Assembly (NCBI RefSeq): GCF_000183425.1
Contig: NC_014759.1
Coordinates: 620,001 to 684,000, forward strand
From: Marivirga tractuosa DSM 4126
GTDB lineage: Bacteria; Bacteroidota; Bacteroidia; Cytophagales; Cyclobacteriaceae
DNA length: 64,000 nucleotides
Reading direction: 5' to 3'
Every line of letters starts with the position of its first letter. Position 1 is the stretch's first letter. A model generated the notes under the pieces. That model was given only the letters and a program-made list of their open reading frames with translations, did not search any database and had not been told where the DNA came from. A program made the translations under genes and the position numbers. Shown piece by piece: positions 35,594 to 43,615 of this stretch.

Positions 35594-35706
35594 ATTCTAT
35601 TGAAATTCTAACTTAAATTATTTTACTATCGCTTGGAAATAAATCCTGAATGCAAATATGCAATTTTTGATTTAATAAGTGTAAAAGGAATGCAGGTAAA
35701 ATATGA

Positions 35707-37446
35707 TTAATTACCGATTACCTCACCTTTGGCATTTAGGGTTTTTAATACGTCTCCTTCTTCGTCATACAAGAAAAATATGCCCGCTTCCACTTTGGCA
35801 TCTCCTAGAAAGCTTTCAGATTCGTATTCCAACCTCCATAATTCTTCCATTTGATAGGATAAATATAGAAGAAGCTGCGATGGATCCTCTTCCTCAGTTG
35901 ATTTCAAATTCACAAGGACATTATTATTCAAATCAAGCATATTCTTAACTATGTATGAAGTGTCCTTCACTACTAATTTATAGTTCACCTTCATATCGAA
36001 GCCTGCATTGGCAATAAAAGGTTGCTTTTTCCAAGATCCAACTAACAGCAAGGAGGTATCAGCTTCAATAATATCTATCACATACTTATCTCCATTATTG
36101 GCTGCTGCATTTAATGGAGTAATATAAACGGTATCCTCTTCAGATGTAAAATACTGAATATCAATTTCCATTTTTTTACTTTTCTCAGCTACTTCCTCAT
36201 ACTTCTTCTCTAATATTGTTTTTTCGGTATTAATATAAGCTTCAATTGAAGGCTGATAACCAGCAAAATAGTTAGCGAAATCCAATTTAGTTCGTTCGTC
36301 TATTTTGCTTTCAATCGACTTGATTACTTCCAGCTGATCTGCTAGCCTGCTTTTATACTTTTTGAAAACATTGGTTCTTTGGAAAATATTGGTAGAATCA
36401 TTTAGTACTGGAAATAGATTAGAATTGGTCAATAAAGTGCTTCTATTTTTTAATCGCTTATAATGCAATAAATCAAGCACAACATTCTTGTTATCCAGTT
36501 GCCTTAATCCTTTTTCCAACTCTTCAGGAATCACCATATCTTTGATAGCAGTAGTATCTTCTACACCTTTATTGAAATTTAAAGCGCTATTGAAATCACT
36601 ATCAGTCTTGAATAATAATGCCTTAATAGGTCTAACTTCCGATTCTATTTTGCTGTCTACTTGGTTTAGATAATTATCATAATTTTGAATCTCGACCTTG
36701 AAATCACTAAAATCAATCTCTTTTGGAGCTAATTCCTCCCATTTACTAATAGAAGTAAGTTTTAATTCGGCAGTATATAATGGATGATTTAAAGAATTCA
36801 GCTTATCAGCGAAAGTGGAATATTGAGAAGTAAAATCACTAAAAGAGCTTCTAATCTCATTAAGTGCCTTACGATCATCCGAAGTAGCCCTCAACATAAA
36901 GGAAGGTTCATCGGGATATGCTGAATAAAATTCCTCTACCTCCTTTTTAAATTTATCATACTTACCAATAACTTCCGTTTTCAATTGATGCAGTTCGTGA
37001 ATTAATTCCTTTCTTGCACTAACATCTGCAATTTTGTTTTCGTAATCCAGATGTACATCTGATGTCTTAATTCCAAATTTACCAGTCCTTAAGTCCCTGC
37101 GATTATAGGCCATATAATACTCATCATTCTTTCTGACCTCTCGATCATCAACTAAGGCAATTGCTTTTTTATAAGACGACACTGCTAAATTAGACAAGGA
37201 ATCGTATTTTTCTGAAGAAGGAAAAATCTCCACCGTATCTAGCTTTGAAACTATAATTTCGCCCAAATAGAAGTAAGCATTGGCTTCATCATCATTTTCT
37301 TCTAAGAATTTGAGTAAAAGGGGTTCAGCTGATTTATAGTCTTTACTTTGTAATAAAGGAAATACATTTTTGTACTTAATTCTCTGTGAGAAAGAATTAA
37401 AGACAACAGAAACGCAAAGAATTGAAATCAGTAGAATAAATCTCAT
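35707..37446 (-). CDS. Exported TPR/coiled-coil protein of unknown function
   Basis: This 579-aa product starts at ATG 37444-37446 (an adjacent TTG is open but unneeded). A signal peptide (MRFILLISILCVSVVFNSFSQ) is followed by two or so TPR-like units (YKSAEPLLLKFLEENDDEANAYFYLGEII, VSSYKKAIALV). A long helical and coiled-coil middle follows, about residues 140-430. A beta-rich C-terminal domain (YVIDIIEADTSLLLVGSW, FDMKVNYKLVVKDTSYIV) ends in ETFLYDEEGD-like turns. No named family is evident. It probably acts in the periplasm or outer-membrane face as a scaffold. It has its own promoter inside the end of the upstream phosphoribosyltransferase gene. Confidence 0.65.
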   Translation of the reverse strand: MRFILLISILCVSVVFNSFSQRIKYKNVFPLLQSKDYKSAEPLLLKFLEENDDEANAYFYLGEIIVSKLDTVEIFPSSEKYDSLSNLAVSSYKKAIALVDDREVRKNDEYYMAYNRRDLRTGKFGIKTSDVHLDYENKIADVSARKELIHELHQLKTEVIGKYDKFKKEVEEFYSAYPDEPSFMLRATSDDRKALNEIRSSFSDFTSQYSTFADKLNSLNHPLYTAELKLTSISKWEELAPKEIDFSDFKVEIQNYDNYLNQVDSKIESEVRPIKALLFKTDSDFNSALNFNKGVEDTTAIKDMVIPEELEKGLRQLDNKNVVLDLLHYKRLKNRSTLLTNSNLFPVLNDSTNIFQRTNVFKKYKSRLADQLEVIKSIESKIDERTKLDFANYFAGYQPSIEAYINTEKTILEKKYEEVAEKSKKMEIDIQYFTSEEDTVYITPLNAAANNGDKYVIDIIEADTSLLLVGSWKKQPFIANAGFDMKVNYKLVVKDTSYIVKNMLDLNNNVLVNLKSTEEEDPSQLLLYLSYQMEELWRLEYESESFLGDAKVEAGIFFLYDEEGDVLKTLNAKGEVIGN

Positions 37447-37491
37447 CAACCTTAATTTATTTAAATTATAGAATATAATATTGGTTAATTA

Positions 37492-37521
37492 CAAAAGTAA
37501 TCTATTCTAGATAAACACCAA
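37492..37521 (-). promoter_or_regulatory. Promoter of the exported TPR/coiled-coil gene
   Basis: On the minus strand TTG (37519-37521), a 19-bp spacer and TACTTTTG (37492-37499) form a full -33/-7 match. The -33 box lies within the last codons of the upstream phosphoribosyltransferase gene. The predicted leader is about 40 nt. Confidence 0.65.
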
Positions 37522-38008
37522 AACCTTCTTCTGAACGAGTGAAATTAATTCGCTCCTGAATGGTTGTAGCAAGTTCAATTCCAGTATAACTTGCTGAGAT
37601 CGGGAAAGAACGATGTGCTCTGTTCACCAAAAAAGCAGTTTCAATTTTCTTTACTTTCAAATTTATGAAAGGCCTTAAGGCGTAAAAGATTGTTTTACCT
37701 GAATTTAGCACATCATCAACAATTATGATAACTGCCTTTTCCGAGTCCTCAATTGGAGCAGAAAGTTTTATTTCAGAAATTTCAGGTTGGGATTTATCAA
37801 TACTTAGTTGAATGAAAATGGGTTTCAGATCAGAAATCTCTTTGAGCTCTTTTTTTATTTCTTCACCAAAAATTGCTCCCCCCCCTTCAATTCCTACAAT
37901 GTAAAGATTTTCCTCTTTATAATTGTTCTCTAAAACCTGAAAAGCTATTCGTTTAATCTTACTTCGGATAGCTTCTCGGTCTAAAATTTGGCTGCTTTTG
38001 TTAAGCAT
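37502..38008 (-). CDS. Phosphoribosyltransferase, PyrR-like
   Basis: This 168-aa type I phosphoribosyltransferase fold has the PRPP-binding motif VIIIVDDVLNSGKTI at about residues 93-107 (D98, D99). A flexible N-terminal part (YIVGIEGGGAIFGEEI) lies before it and a C-terminal substrate hood (FTRSEEGFGVYL) after it. The size and the DDVLNSGKT form match PyrR/uracil-phosphoribosyltransferase-like proteins, which may be enzymes or pyrimidine-responsive regulators. The sequence does not separate these. It starts four bases past the stop of the Lrp/AsnC regulator gene, so the two are cotranscribed. That pairing suggests a nutritional control unit. Confidence 0.8.
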   Translation of the reverse strand: MLNKSSQILDREAIRSKIKRIAFQVLENNYKEENLYIVGIEGGGAIFGEEIKKELKEISDLKPIFIQLSIDKSQPEISEIKLSAPIEDSEKAVIIIVDDVLNSGKTIFYALRPFINLKVKKIETAFLVNRAHRSFPISASYTGIELATTIQERINFTRSEEGFGVYLE

Positions 38009-38012
38009 AACT

Positions 38013-38492
38013 TTATTTATTTTCAGGTATTGGCATTTTTTTGCTGTCTTTGAAAGTAGACAAGATTACCATTGACTGCATACTATCCACTACTTCAATT
38101 TCGCTCACTTTTTCCAACATCAATTTTTGATAGGAAGGAATATCCTTGGCTATAACTTTCAAAATAAAGTCACTTGATCCAGTAACATGGTTGCACTCTA
38201 TGATTTCATCTACTCCATCTATAGCTTTTATAAATTTTTCAATATTTGATCGATTATGCCCTTTCAAAGAAACCATCACATAAGTGCTTACACCTAAATT
38301 GATTTTTTCAGTATCTAGTTTGGCATGATAACTTTTGATTATCCCCGCATTTTCAAGTTTTTTTACTCGCTCTAGGGTTGGTGCAGGAGATAATCCAATA
38401 TCTTTTGATAGTTGCGCGTTGGTAATTCTGCCATCTACTTGCAAAATATCCAATATTTTTTTGTCAATTTTATCCAGTTTGAAAGGTAACAT
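38013..38492 (-). CDS. Lrp/AsnC family transcriptional regulator
   Basis: This 159-aa regulator has an N-terminal winged helix-turn-helix (LDKIDKKILDILQVDGRITNAQLSKDIGLSPAPTLERVKKLENAGII) and a C-terminal RAM ligand-sensing domain (VMVSLKGHNRSNIEKFI, VTGSSDFILKVIAKDIPSYQKLM). It should bind DNA as octamers or dimers and respond to an amino acid or related effector. Binding sites are AT-rich; the upstream 200 bp are very AT-rich, consistent with autoregulation. It overlaps none of its neighbours but lies 4 bp from the phosphoribosyltransferase and is divergent from the menE-like gene. Confidence 0.93.
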   Translation of the reverse strand: MLPFKLDKIDKKILDILQVDGRITNAQLSKDIGLSPAPTLERVKKLENAGIIKSYHAKLDTEKINLGVSTYVMVSLKGHNRSNIEKFIKAIDGVDEIIECNHVTGSSDFILKVIAKDIPSYQKLMLEKVSEIEVVDSMQSMVILSTFKDSKKMPIPENK

Positions 38493-38522
38493 TTTAATTA
38501 TTTGGAGTTTTCAATTATAACG

Positions 38523-38550
38523 CAAAATTAGTATATAATATTGAATCCAA
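38523..38550 (-). promoter_or_regulatory. Candidate promoter of the Lrp-phosphoribosyltransferase operon
   Basis: On the minus strand TTG (38548-38550), a 17-bp spacer and TAATTTTG (38523-38530) lie upstream of the regulator gene, giving a leader of about 24 nt. Spacing is at the short end of the known range. Confidence 0.45.
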
Positions 38551-38701
38551 CCCCATCATAATCGAATTATACCAAATTAATTTTTGTATTTTGAACAAAA
38601 ATATAACATAAATATTGAAATTGTAATATTGAACTTGCTTTATTACAACACTTACTTAAATTGATATTAGTTTTACCTGCAAATATGATTTATAATAATT
38701 A

Positions 38702-39811
38702 ATGTCTTCAACAAGCCTAAATAAAAATTGGATTCAATTTCAAGGTAAGCAATATACTTTTAATCAATTCATTGAAAAAAATCAAAATGTAGAATTTGAA
38801 CAAATTAGGTCAGTTATCAATTTTATTGCTGATTGGCAGTCCGCATCATCCTACATTCTTCAGAAAACATCAGGCTCTACTGGGAAACCCAAGTCCATCA
38901 AAATTACAAAAAGCCAAATAAAGGCCAGTGCAGTAGCTACTTTAAACACATTAAAAATCAAAGCAAATGATCATGCTGTGTTGTGCATCAACGCTGAATA
39001 CATTGGGGGTAAAATGATGATTGCCAGATCAATAATTGGAAATCTAAATTTAATTATAGCTCCTACCACTGGCAATCCTTTGAGAGGTTTTAAAGCAAAA
39101 GAGCCAATTGATTTCTTTTCATTTGTGCCTTATCAATTTGAAAGAATATTAGAAGAAAGTCCTGAACAAATACCCTTATTAGATAATTCAAAAGCAATTA
39201 TTTTAGGTGGCGCTCCGGTTTCTGATAGTTTAGCCGAAAAAATCACCTCTAACATTTCAAAAGCTAAAGTTTACAGTACTTATGGCATGACTGAAACAGT
39301 TTCACATGTTGCACTGAAACTGATTAATTCTGGTAAGAACGAAGCGTTTGAAGCACTAGAAAACATTAAATTCTCGGTAGATGAACGAAATTGTCTGGTC
39401 ATTCATGCTCCGAAAATCACCGGAAAAGATATTTTAGTTACCAATGATGTGGTAGATTTACTATCGCCCACAGCGTTTCTTTGGTTAGGCAGACATGATT
39501 TTGTTATCAATTCAGGAGGTATCAAAATTCATCCTGAGATATTGGAAAAAGAAATAGCAGAACTATTTCAAAATACTAAAATCAATAATCGTTTCTTTGC
39601 TTTTGGATTACCAGATAAAAAATTAGGGTATTCCTTAAATTTGGTATTGGAAGGGAATGCGGAAAGCAAATCAGTTCACCAATTATTGAAGCAGCATTTA
39701 AAAGCTTTTCACAGTCCTAAAAATGTTTTTACGATAGAGAAATTTGTCGAAACTGATAACGGAAAGATCAATAGATTAAAAACTATTGATAAACTGGCAC
39801 TAGCGAAATAA
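38702..39811 (+). CDS. AMP-binding acyl-CoA ligase, MenE-like
   Basis: This 369-aa member of the adenylate-forming family has P-loop-like YILQKTSGSTGKPKSIKI, the A5 motif YSTYGMTETVSHVAL, the conserved aspartate/arginine region LWLGRHDFVINSGGIKIHPEILE, and the A10 lysine region GKINRLKT. It is shorter than standard ligases (about 500 aa) because the N-terminal subdomain is reduced, as in Bacteroidota MenE. That supports o-succinylbenzoate-CoA ligase of menaquinone synthesis. No other men gene is in view, so menE is a likely but not certain name. The next gene follows after 5 bp and is probably cotranscribed. Confidence 0.8.
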   Translation: MSSTSLNKNWIQFQGKQYTFNQFIEKNQNVEFEQIRSVINFIADWQSASSYILQKTSGSTGKPKSIKITKSQIKASAVATLNTLKIKANDHAVLCINAEYIGGKMMIARSIIGNLNLIIAPTTGNPLRGFKAKEPIDFFSFVPYQFERILEESPEQIPLLDNSKAIILGGAPVSDSLAEKITSNISKAKVYSTYGMTETVSHVALKLINSGKNEAFEALENIKFSVDERNCLVIHAPKITGKDILVTNDVVDLLSPTAFLWLGRHDFVINSGGIKIHPEILEKEIAELFQNTKINNRFFAFGLPDKKLGYSLNLVLEGNAESKSVHQLLKQHLKAFHSPKNVFTIEKFVETDNGKINRLKTIDKLALAK

Positions 39812-39816
39812 GAAAT

Positions 39817-40779
39817 ATGAAAAAACTCTTTAAAATTCTAGGAATTGGAATCCTTGTCTTAATTGGCATTGTTCTGATTGTTCTGATAGGCTTCTATAAA
39901 GCAGACATACCTATTCAAGAAAATCATGAAAAGTATTTTACAGACGAGTCAAAATACCTGGAAATTGATAGTAATAGAATTCATTATAGAAAAGTAGGCC
40001 AAGGACCTCCACTTCTATTGATTCATGGTAGTTTTTCATCTTTACATACCTGGGAGATTTGGCAAGATCAATTAGCCAATCACTTCACAACTATTTCGAT
40101 TGATTTACCTGGACATGGATTAACTGGACCTAATCCACAAGCACAATATGACACGGATTATTATGCCAGTGTACTTTGGAAGATGATGGATAGTCTTCAA
40201 TATGACTCAATAGCTATTGCAGGTAATTCTATGGGCGGTCAAGTGGCTTATAAAATGGCGCTGCAAAACCCTAGTAGAGTTCAAAACCTAATCCTTTTGA
40301 ACTCTTCGGGGGCTAGTCTGAAAAAGGATACATCAAAATTTAGAGACCAAAATAAATTCTCTGTATTCACTCTAATCAACCATCCTATTTTCTCTCAATT
40401 AATGACAAGAATTACACCCAAATCCCTGTTTGAGATGAGCTTAGAGCAAGTCTATTATGATAAATCAAAAATCTCGGAAGATAAAATTCAACTATATTAT
40501 GATTTAATGCTGCAAGAAGGAAATAGAGAAGCTACTTTACAACGATTTAAACAAAGAGCACCCTCTGAATTTGATCGTTTAAGCGAAATGGAAATCCCTA
40601 CATTAATAGTATGGGGCAAGTATGATAACTGGATACCAGTATCTCATGCCTACCATTTTGACAGTATTTTACCGAATAGTTCATTAAAAATATATGATGA
40701 TGGTGGGCATGTTCCTATGGAGGAAATACCAGTTAAAACAGCTGATGATGTATTGAAGTTTTTAAAGAACCACCATTAA
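39817..40779 (+). CDS. Membrane-anchored alpha/beta hydrolase
   Basis: This 320-aa product has an N-terminal membrane anchor ([20 protein letters not shown]) and then an alpha/beta-hydrolase fold. The oxyanion region is [14 protein letters not shown], the nucleophile is S138 in GNSMGG, the acid lies in WGKYDNWIP and the catalytic histidine in [11 protein letters not shown] cap domain occupies about 180-260. Family members act as esterases, lipases or C-C hydrolases. MenH belongs to this fold, but MenH is soluble and shorter, so location next to a menE-like gene is only a hint. The 3' end overlaps the convergent FAD enzyme gene by four bases. Confidence 0.85.
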   Translation: MKKLFKILGIGILVLIGIVLIVLIGFYKADIPIQENHEKYFTDESKYLEIDSNRIHYRKVGQGPPLLLIHGSFSSLHTWEIWQDQLANHFTTISIDLPGHGLTGPNPQAQYDTDYYASVLWKMMDSLQYDSIAIAGNSMGGQVAYKMALQNPSRVQNLILLNSSGASLKKDTSKFRDQNKFSVFTLINHPIFSQLMTRITPKSLFEMSLEQVYYDKSKISEDKIQLYYDLMLQEGNREATLQRFKQRAPSEFDRLSEMEIPTLIVWGKYDNWIPVSHAYHFDSILPNSSLKIYDDGGHVPMEEIPVKTADDVLKFLKNHH

Positions 40780-42044
40780 TTTCGATACCCTTGTCCTTTC
40801 AAATCCTCAAAAACAGCATGAGCTGCAAATCTACCTGATGCCATTGCTGCATTAATGGAACCGTTCAACAGATAATCTCCAGCTAAATAGATACCTTCTT
40901 GAATTTTTGTTTGCGAAGGTTTCATTTTATTTTGAAAATCATCGATTACAGGAAGTGCATTATCAATATAATAAGTCTTAAGATGCTCTAATGTGGCATT
41001 TTCTAATGACGGAAAGATTTCTACCAGCTCTTTGAGGATTCTTTTCTTTAACTGCTTATCATTCTCTTCATAGTTTTGAGTTACGGATACTGACAACAAA
41101 TAACTTCCTTCAGGAGCGTAGGAAGAAGAAGTATTATTCATCACCGAAACATTATTAATCAAATAATGCTCATCCGGAACCAATGCAATTAAGGGTTTGC
41201 CAATTGGGTCAATATCAGAGGTAAAATTCAAATTCGTTACAAACTGATCATTTGAAAATTGCCCCGAAAGCTGTGGTAATAATTCATCAGGTTTGGTTGC
41301 TACTATGATTACATCGGCATTCAAATCTTCGCCGTTTTCCAAGCTAACCTTTTTTAACCCTACTTTTTCTACTCTATGATTACATTTAATCTCAGTTTGC
41401 GCTAAATTACTTGCCAGCATTTCAGGGATTTGCTTCATTCCCCCTTCAGGAACTGCAGCATAGCCCTCAGCAAACATCTTGAATACGAACTCAAGCATGC
41501 GGGATGAAGTATTTAGTTCATTTTCTAAAAATATACCTCCAAAGAAGGGCTTGAAAAACTGGTTGATTATTGATTGACTAAATCCTTTTTTCTTCAAGAA
41601 TTCCAATGATGTCATCTCATCCTTCTTAAAAATATTGTCCACTGATATGCCTTTCAATGCTCTATTCCACTGAAATATCTTCATTTTGTCAGAAAAATTC
41701 CCAACTGGTGAAAACAACATTGTAAAAAGGGAAATAGGTTGCCTTAGAGGATCAGTAATTGAATAATTACCATTTTTGGAATCTATTATCAAAGCACCTG
41801 GACTAAACTTCTTCAAATTTAGTTTTTCATAATCTAAATAATGTTGAGCCTCAGGATAAGCAGTTAATAAAACCTGAAAGCCGTGGTCTAATAAATGACC
41901 AGCTACCTTATCAGTTTTCACCCTTCCTCCTATACTATCTGAGCCTTCTAAAATAGTTGGTTTGAAACCTGCTTTTTCTAATTCAATTGCTGCTGTTAAA
42001 CCGGCAATGCCAGCTCCAATAATGATTACTTTTTCGTTTTGCAT
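40776..42044 (-). CDS. FAD-dependent amine-oxidase-like oxidoreductase
   Basis: This 422-aa flavoprotein starts at ATG 42042-42044 (a TTG two codons upstream is also open). The FAD-binding GxGxxG lies in [21 protein letters not shown], followed by the GG-doublet [11 protein letters not shown]. The substrate domain includes [15 protein letters not shown] and [18 protein letters not shown]. The second FAD contact at the C-terminus reads [21 protein letters not shown]. This architecture is shared by protoporphyrinogen oxidases, phytoene desaturases and monoamine oxidases; the sequence does not choose among them. It is alone on its strand, overlapping the hydrolase by 4 bp at the 3' ends. Confidence 0.85.
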   Translation of the reverse strand: MQNEKVIIIGAGIAGLTAAIELEKAGFKPTILEGSDSIGGRVKTDKVAGHLLDHGFQVLLTAYPEAQHYLDYEKLNLKKFSPGALIIDSKNGNYSITDPLRQPISLFTMLFSPVGNFSDKMKIFQWNRALKGISVDNIFKKDEMTSLEFLKKKGFSQSIINQFFKPFFGGIFLENELNTSSRMLEFVFKMFAEGYAAVPEGGMKQIPEMLASNLAQTEIKCNHRVEKVGLKKVSLENGEDLNADVIIVATKPDELLPQLSGQFSNDQFVTNLNFTSDIDPIGKPLIALVPDEHYLINNVSVMNNTSSSYAPEGSYLLSVSVTQNYEENDKQLKKRILKELVEIFPSLENATLEHLKTYYIDNALPVIDDFQNKMKPSQTKIQEGIYLAGDYLLNGSINAAMASGRFAAHAVFEDLKGQGYRN

Positions 42045-42317
42045 GAACAATCCTATAAAATAATGTGGATTCTGAAATTTTATTCAAAGATGAATATAAT
42101 AATGTTTTCTTGAAACGTAAATCCAACAAGTTTTGATATAATATTGTTATGATCACTGAAAATATTCAGTAATTCAAGTTGCATTTTACTGTTGGTTTTA
42201 TAAATCATGACGAGCTCCTTATTTCATAAAGCCATCGGAAATTAAATAAATTCAATCAAGCAAATATCTGCTCGCAATTCACTACCTTTCTGCACACTTA
42301 AATAACGCTGATAACCA

Positions 42318-43205
42318 ATGGCATTAAATTCTATTATCTTACTAATTGCCATTTTGGTCGGCATATGGCTATTCCTGTTCATATTTCCTATTAATATTTG
42401 GATAACCGCAATATTCTCGGGCGTCCGAATCAATCTCTTGGAGTTAGTCTTTATGCGATTCCGAAAGGTCCCTCCTGTTTTAATTGCCAATGCTATGATC
42501 AATGCAACGAAAGCGGGGATTTTGGATGTTACAACTGAAGAAATGGAAACCCATTATTTGGCAAATGGAAATTTACCTAATGTGATTAAAGCCTTAATTG
42601 TAGCTGACAAAGCAAATTTGCAATTAACATTTAAGCAAGCCACTGCCATTGATTTAGCTGGAAGAGATGTTTTACAAGCGGTTCAAGTTTCTGTAACTCC
42701 ATATATGATTGTGGTGCCAGCTATCACTGGTGTTTCTCTTGATGGCATTCAGTTAGTAGCAGAAGCAAGAGTGACTGTAAGAACCAATTTGGGAAGATTA
42801 GTGGGTGGAGCAGGAGAAGAAACGATAAAGGCTAGAGTTGGCCAAGGAATTATCTCTTGCATAGGAACTGCAAAAACATATTACGAGGTTTTGGAGAATC
42901 CTGAAAGCATTTCTAAAATGGTTTTAGCTGATGGATTGGATTCAGGTACTGCATTCGAAATTTTATCAATCGACATAGCGGATATCGACATTGGGAAGAA
43001 CATTGGAGCTTTCCTTCAAATTGATCAAGCTTCTGCAGATTTGAATATTGCTAAAGCCAAAGCAGAAGAAAGAAGAGCAATGGCAGTAGCATTGGAACAA
43101 GAAATGTCTGCTCGTGTTCAAAAAGCAAAAGCTTTGGTCATTCAAGCCGAATCGGAAATCCCTGTGGCACTTTCAGGGGCTTTTAGAACAGGGAGGTTTT
43201 ATTAA
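42318..43205 (+). CDS. floA: Flotillin-like protein FloA, C-terminally shortened
   Basis: FloA is a bacterial flotillin that organises membrane microdomains. This 295-aa protein has an N-terminal membrane hairpin ([23 protein letters not shown]), then [21 protein letters not shown] and an SPFH/PHB-like domain with [25 protein letters not shown] helical tail rich in A, E and K follows ([19 protein letters not shown]). It ends at AFRTGRFY; family members normally run about 30-35 residues further. A stop followed at once by repeat-like DNA suggests that the original 3' end was lost. No nfeD-type partner gene is adjacent. It may still be functional. Confidence 0.88.
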   Translation: MALNSIILLIAILVGIWLFLFIFPINIWITAIFSGVRINLLELVFMRFRKVPPVLIANAMINATKAGILDVTTEEMETHYLANGNLPNVIKALIVADKANLQLTFKQATAIDLAGRDVLQAVQVSVTPYMIVVPAITGVSLDGIQLVAEARVTVRTNLGRLVGGAGEETIKARVGQGIISCIGTAKTYYEVLENPESISKMVLADGLDSGTAFEILSIDIADIDIGKNIGAFLQIDQASADLNIAKAKAEERRAMAVALEQEMSARVQKAKALVIQAESEIPVALSGAFRTGRFY

Positions 43206-43615
43206 GTTAGAAGTTGGGAGTCAGAAGATAGAATTTTGAAGTGAGGTGATGGATGTTGGGTGATTGGCGCTTTAGGCTAGTACCGAAGGTCAGACCGGAA
43301 ATAGCTGGAAGTTAGAAGTGGATAGGTGATGGGTGTCGGGTGATTTGATACTCCCTTTCTAGAGGGCTTTATACATAAAAGTAAATGTCACTCCTAAGGA
43401 GCTTGAGCATCATATTTATTATCTAATTACCATAATTTTACCCCTATGGAGCAACGAAATTACCTACCTATTCTTCCAATGTTAGTTTTAAAGATTTCCG
43501 ACAAAAAATTAATGGAAGCCCTTCTTAGTCCTGTAAGGACGAAATCACGGTAACTCTGAGCTAAAAGCAGATAACCTAAGCCCCGTAGGGGTGACACTAA
43601 ATTGAACACTAGAAA
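43206..43615. repeat. Repeat-like noncoding patch with several short palindromes
   Basis: No gene is seen here. The first 150 bp hold degenerate direct repeats: aagttagaag-type units at 43204 and 43307, and gtgatggatgttgggtgatt near 43246 matching gtgatgggtgtcgggtgatt near 43326 at 18 of 20. The rest holds short palindromes with a 1-3-bp centre: ctcctaaggag at 43391-43401, gtcctgtaaggac at 43528-43540 and ccccgtagggg at 43581-43591. A 17-bp segment at 43525-43541 recurs inverted at 60908-60924. This looks like a REP-type dispersed repeat cluster. Confidence 0.55.

Noticed and set aside
42242..42502. Minus-strand frame opposite the floA start
   Set aside because: It is a shadow frame of floA without signal or motif.
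43206..43352. Degenerate direct repeats as phage attachment site
   Set aside because: No integrase, no tRNA and no second copy flanking a mobile region are present.
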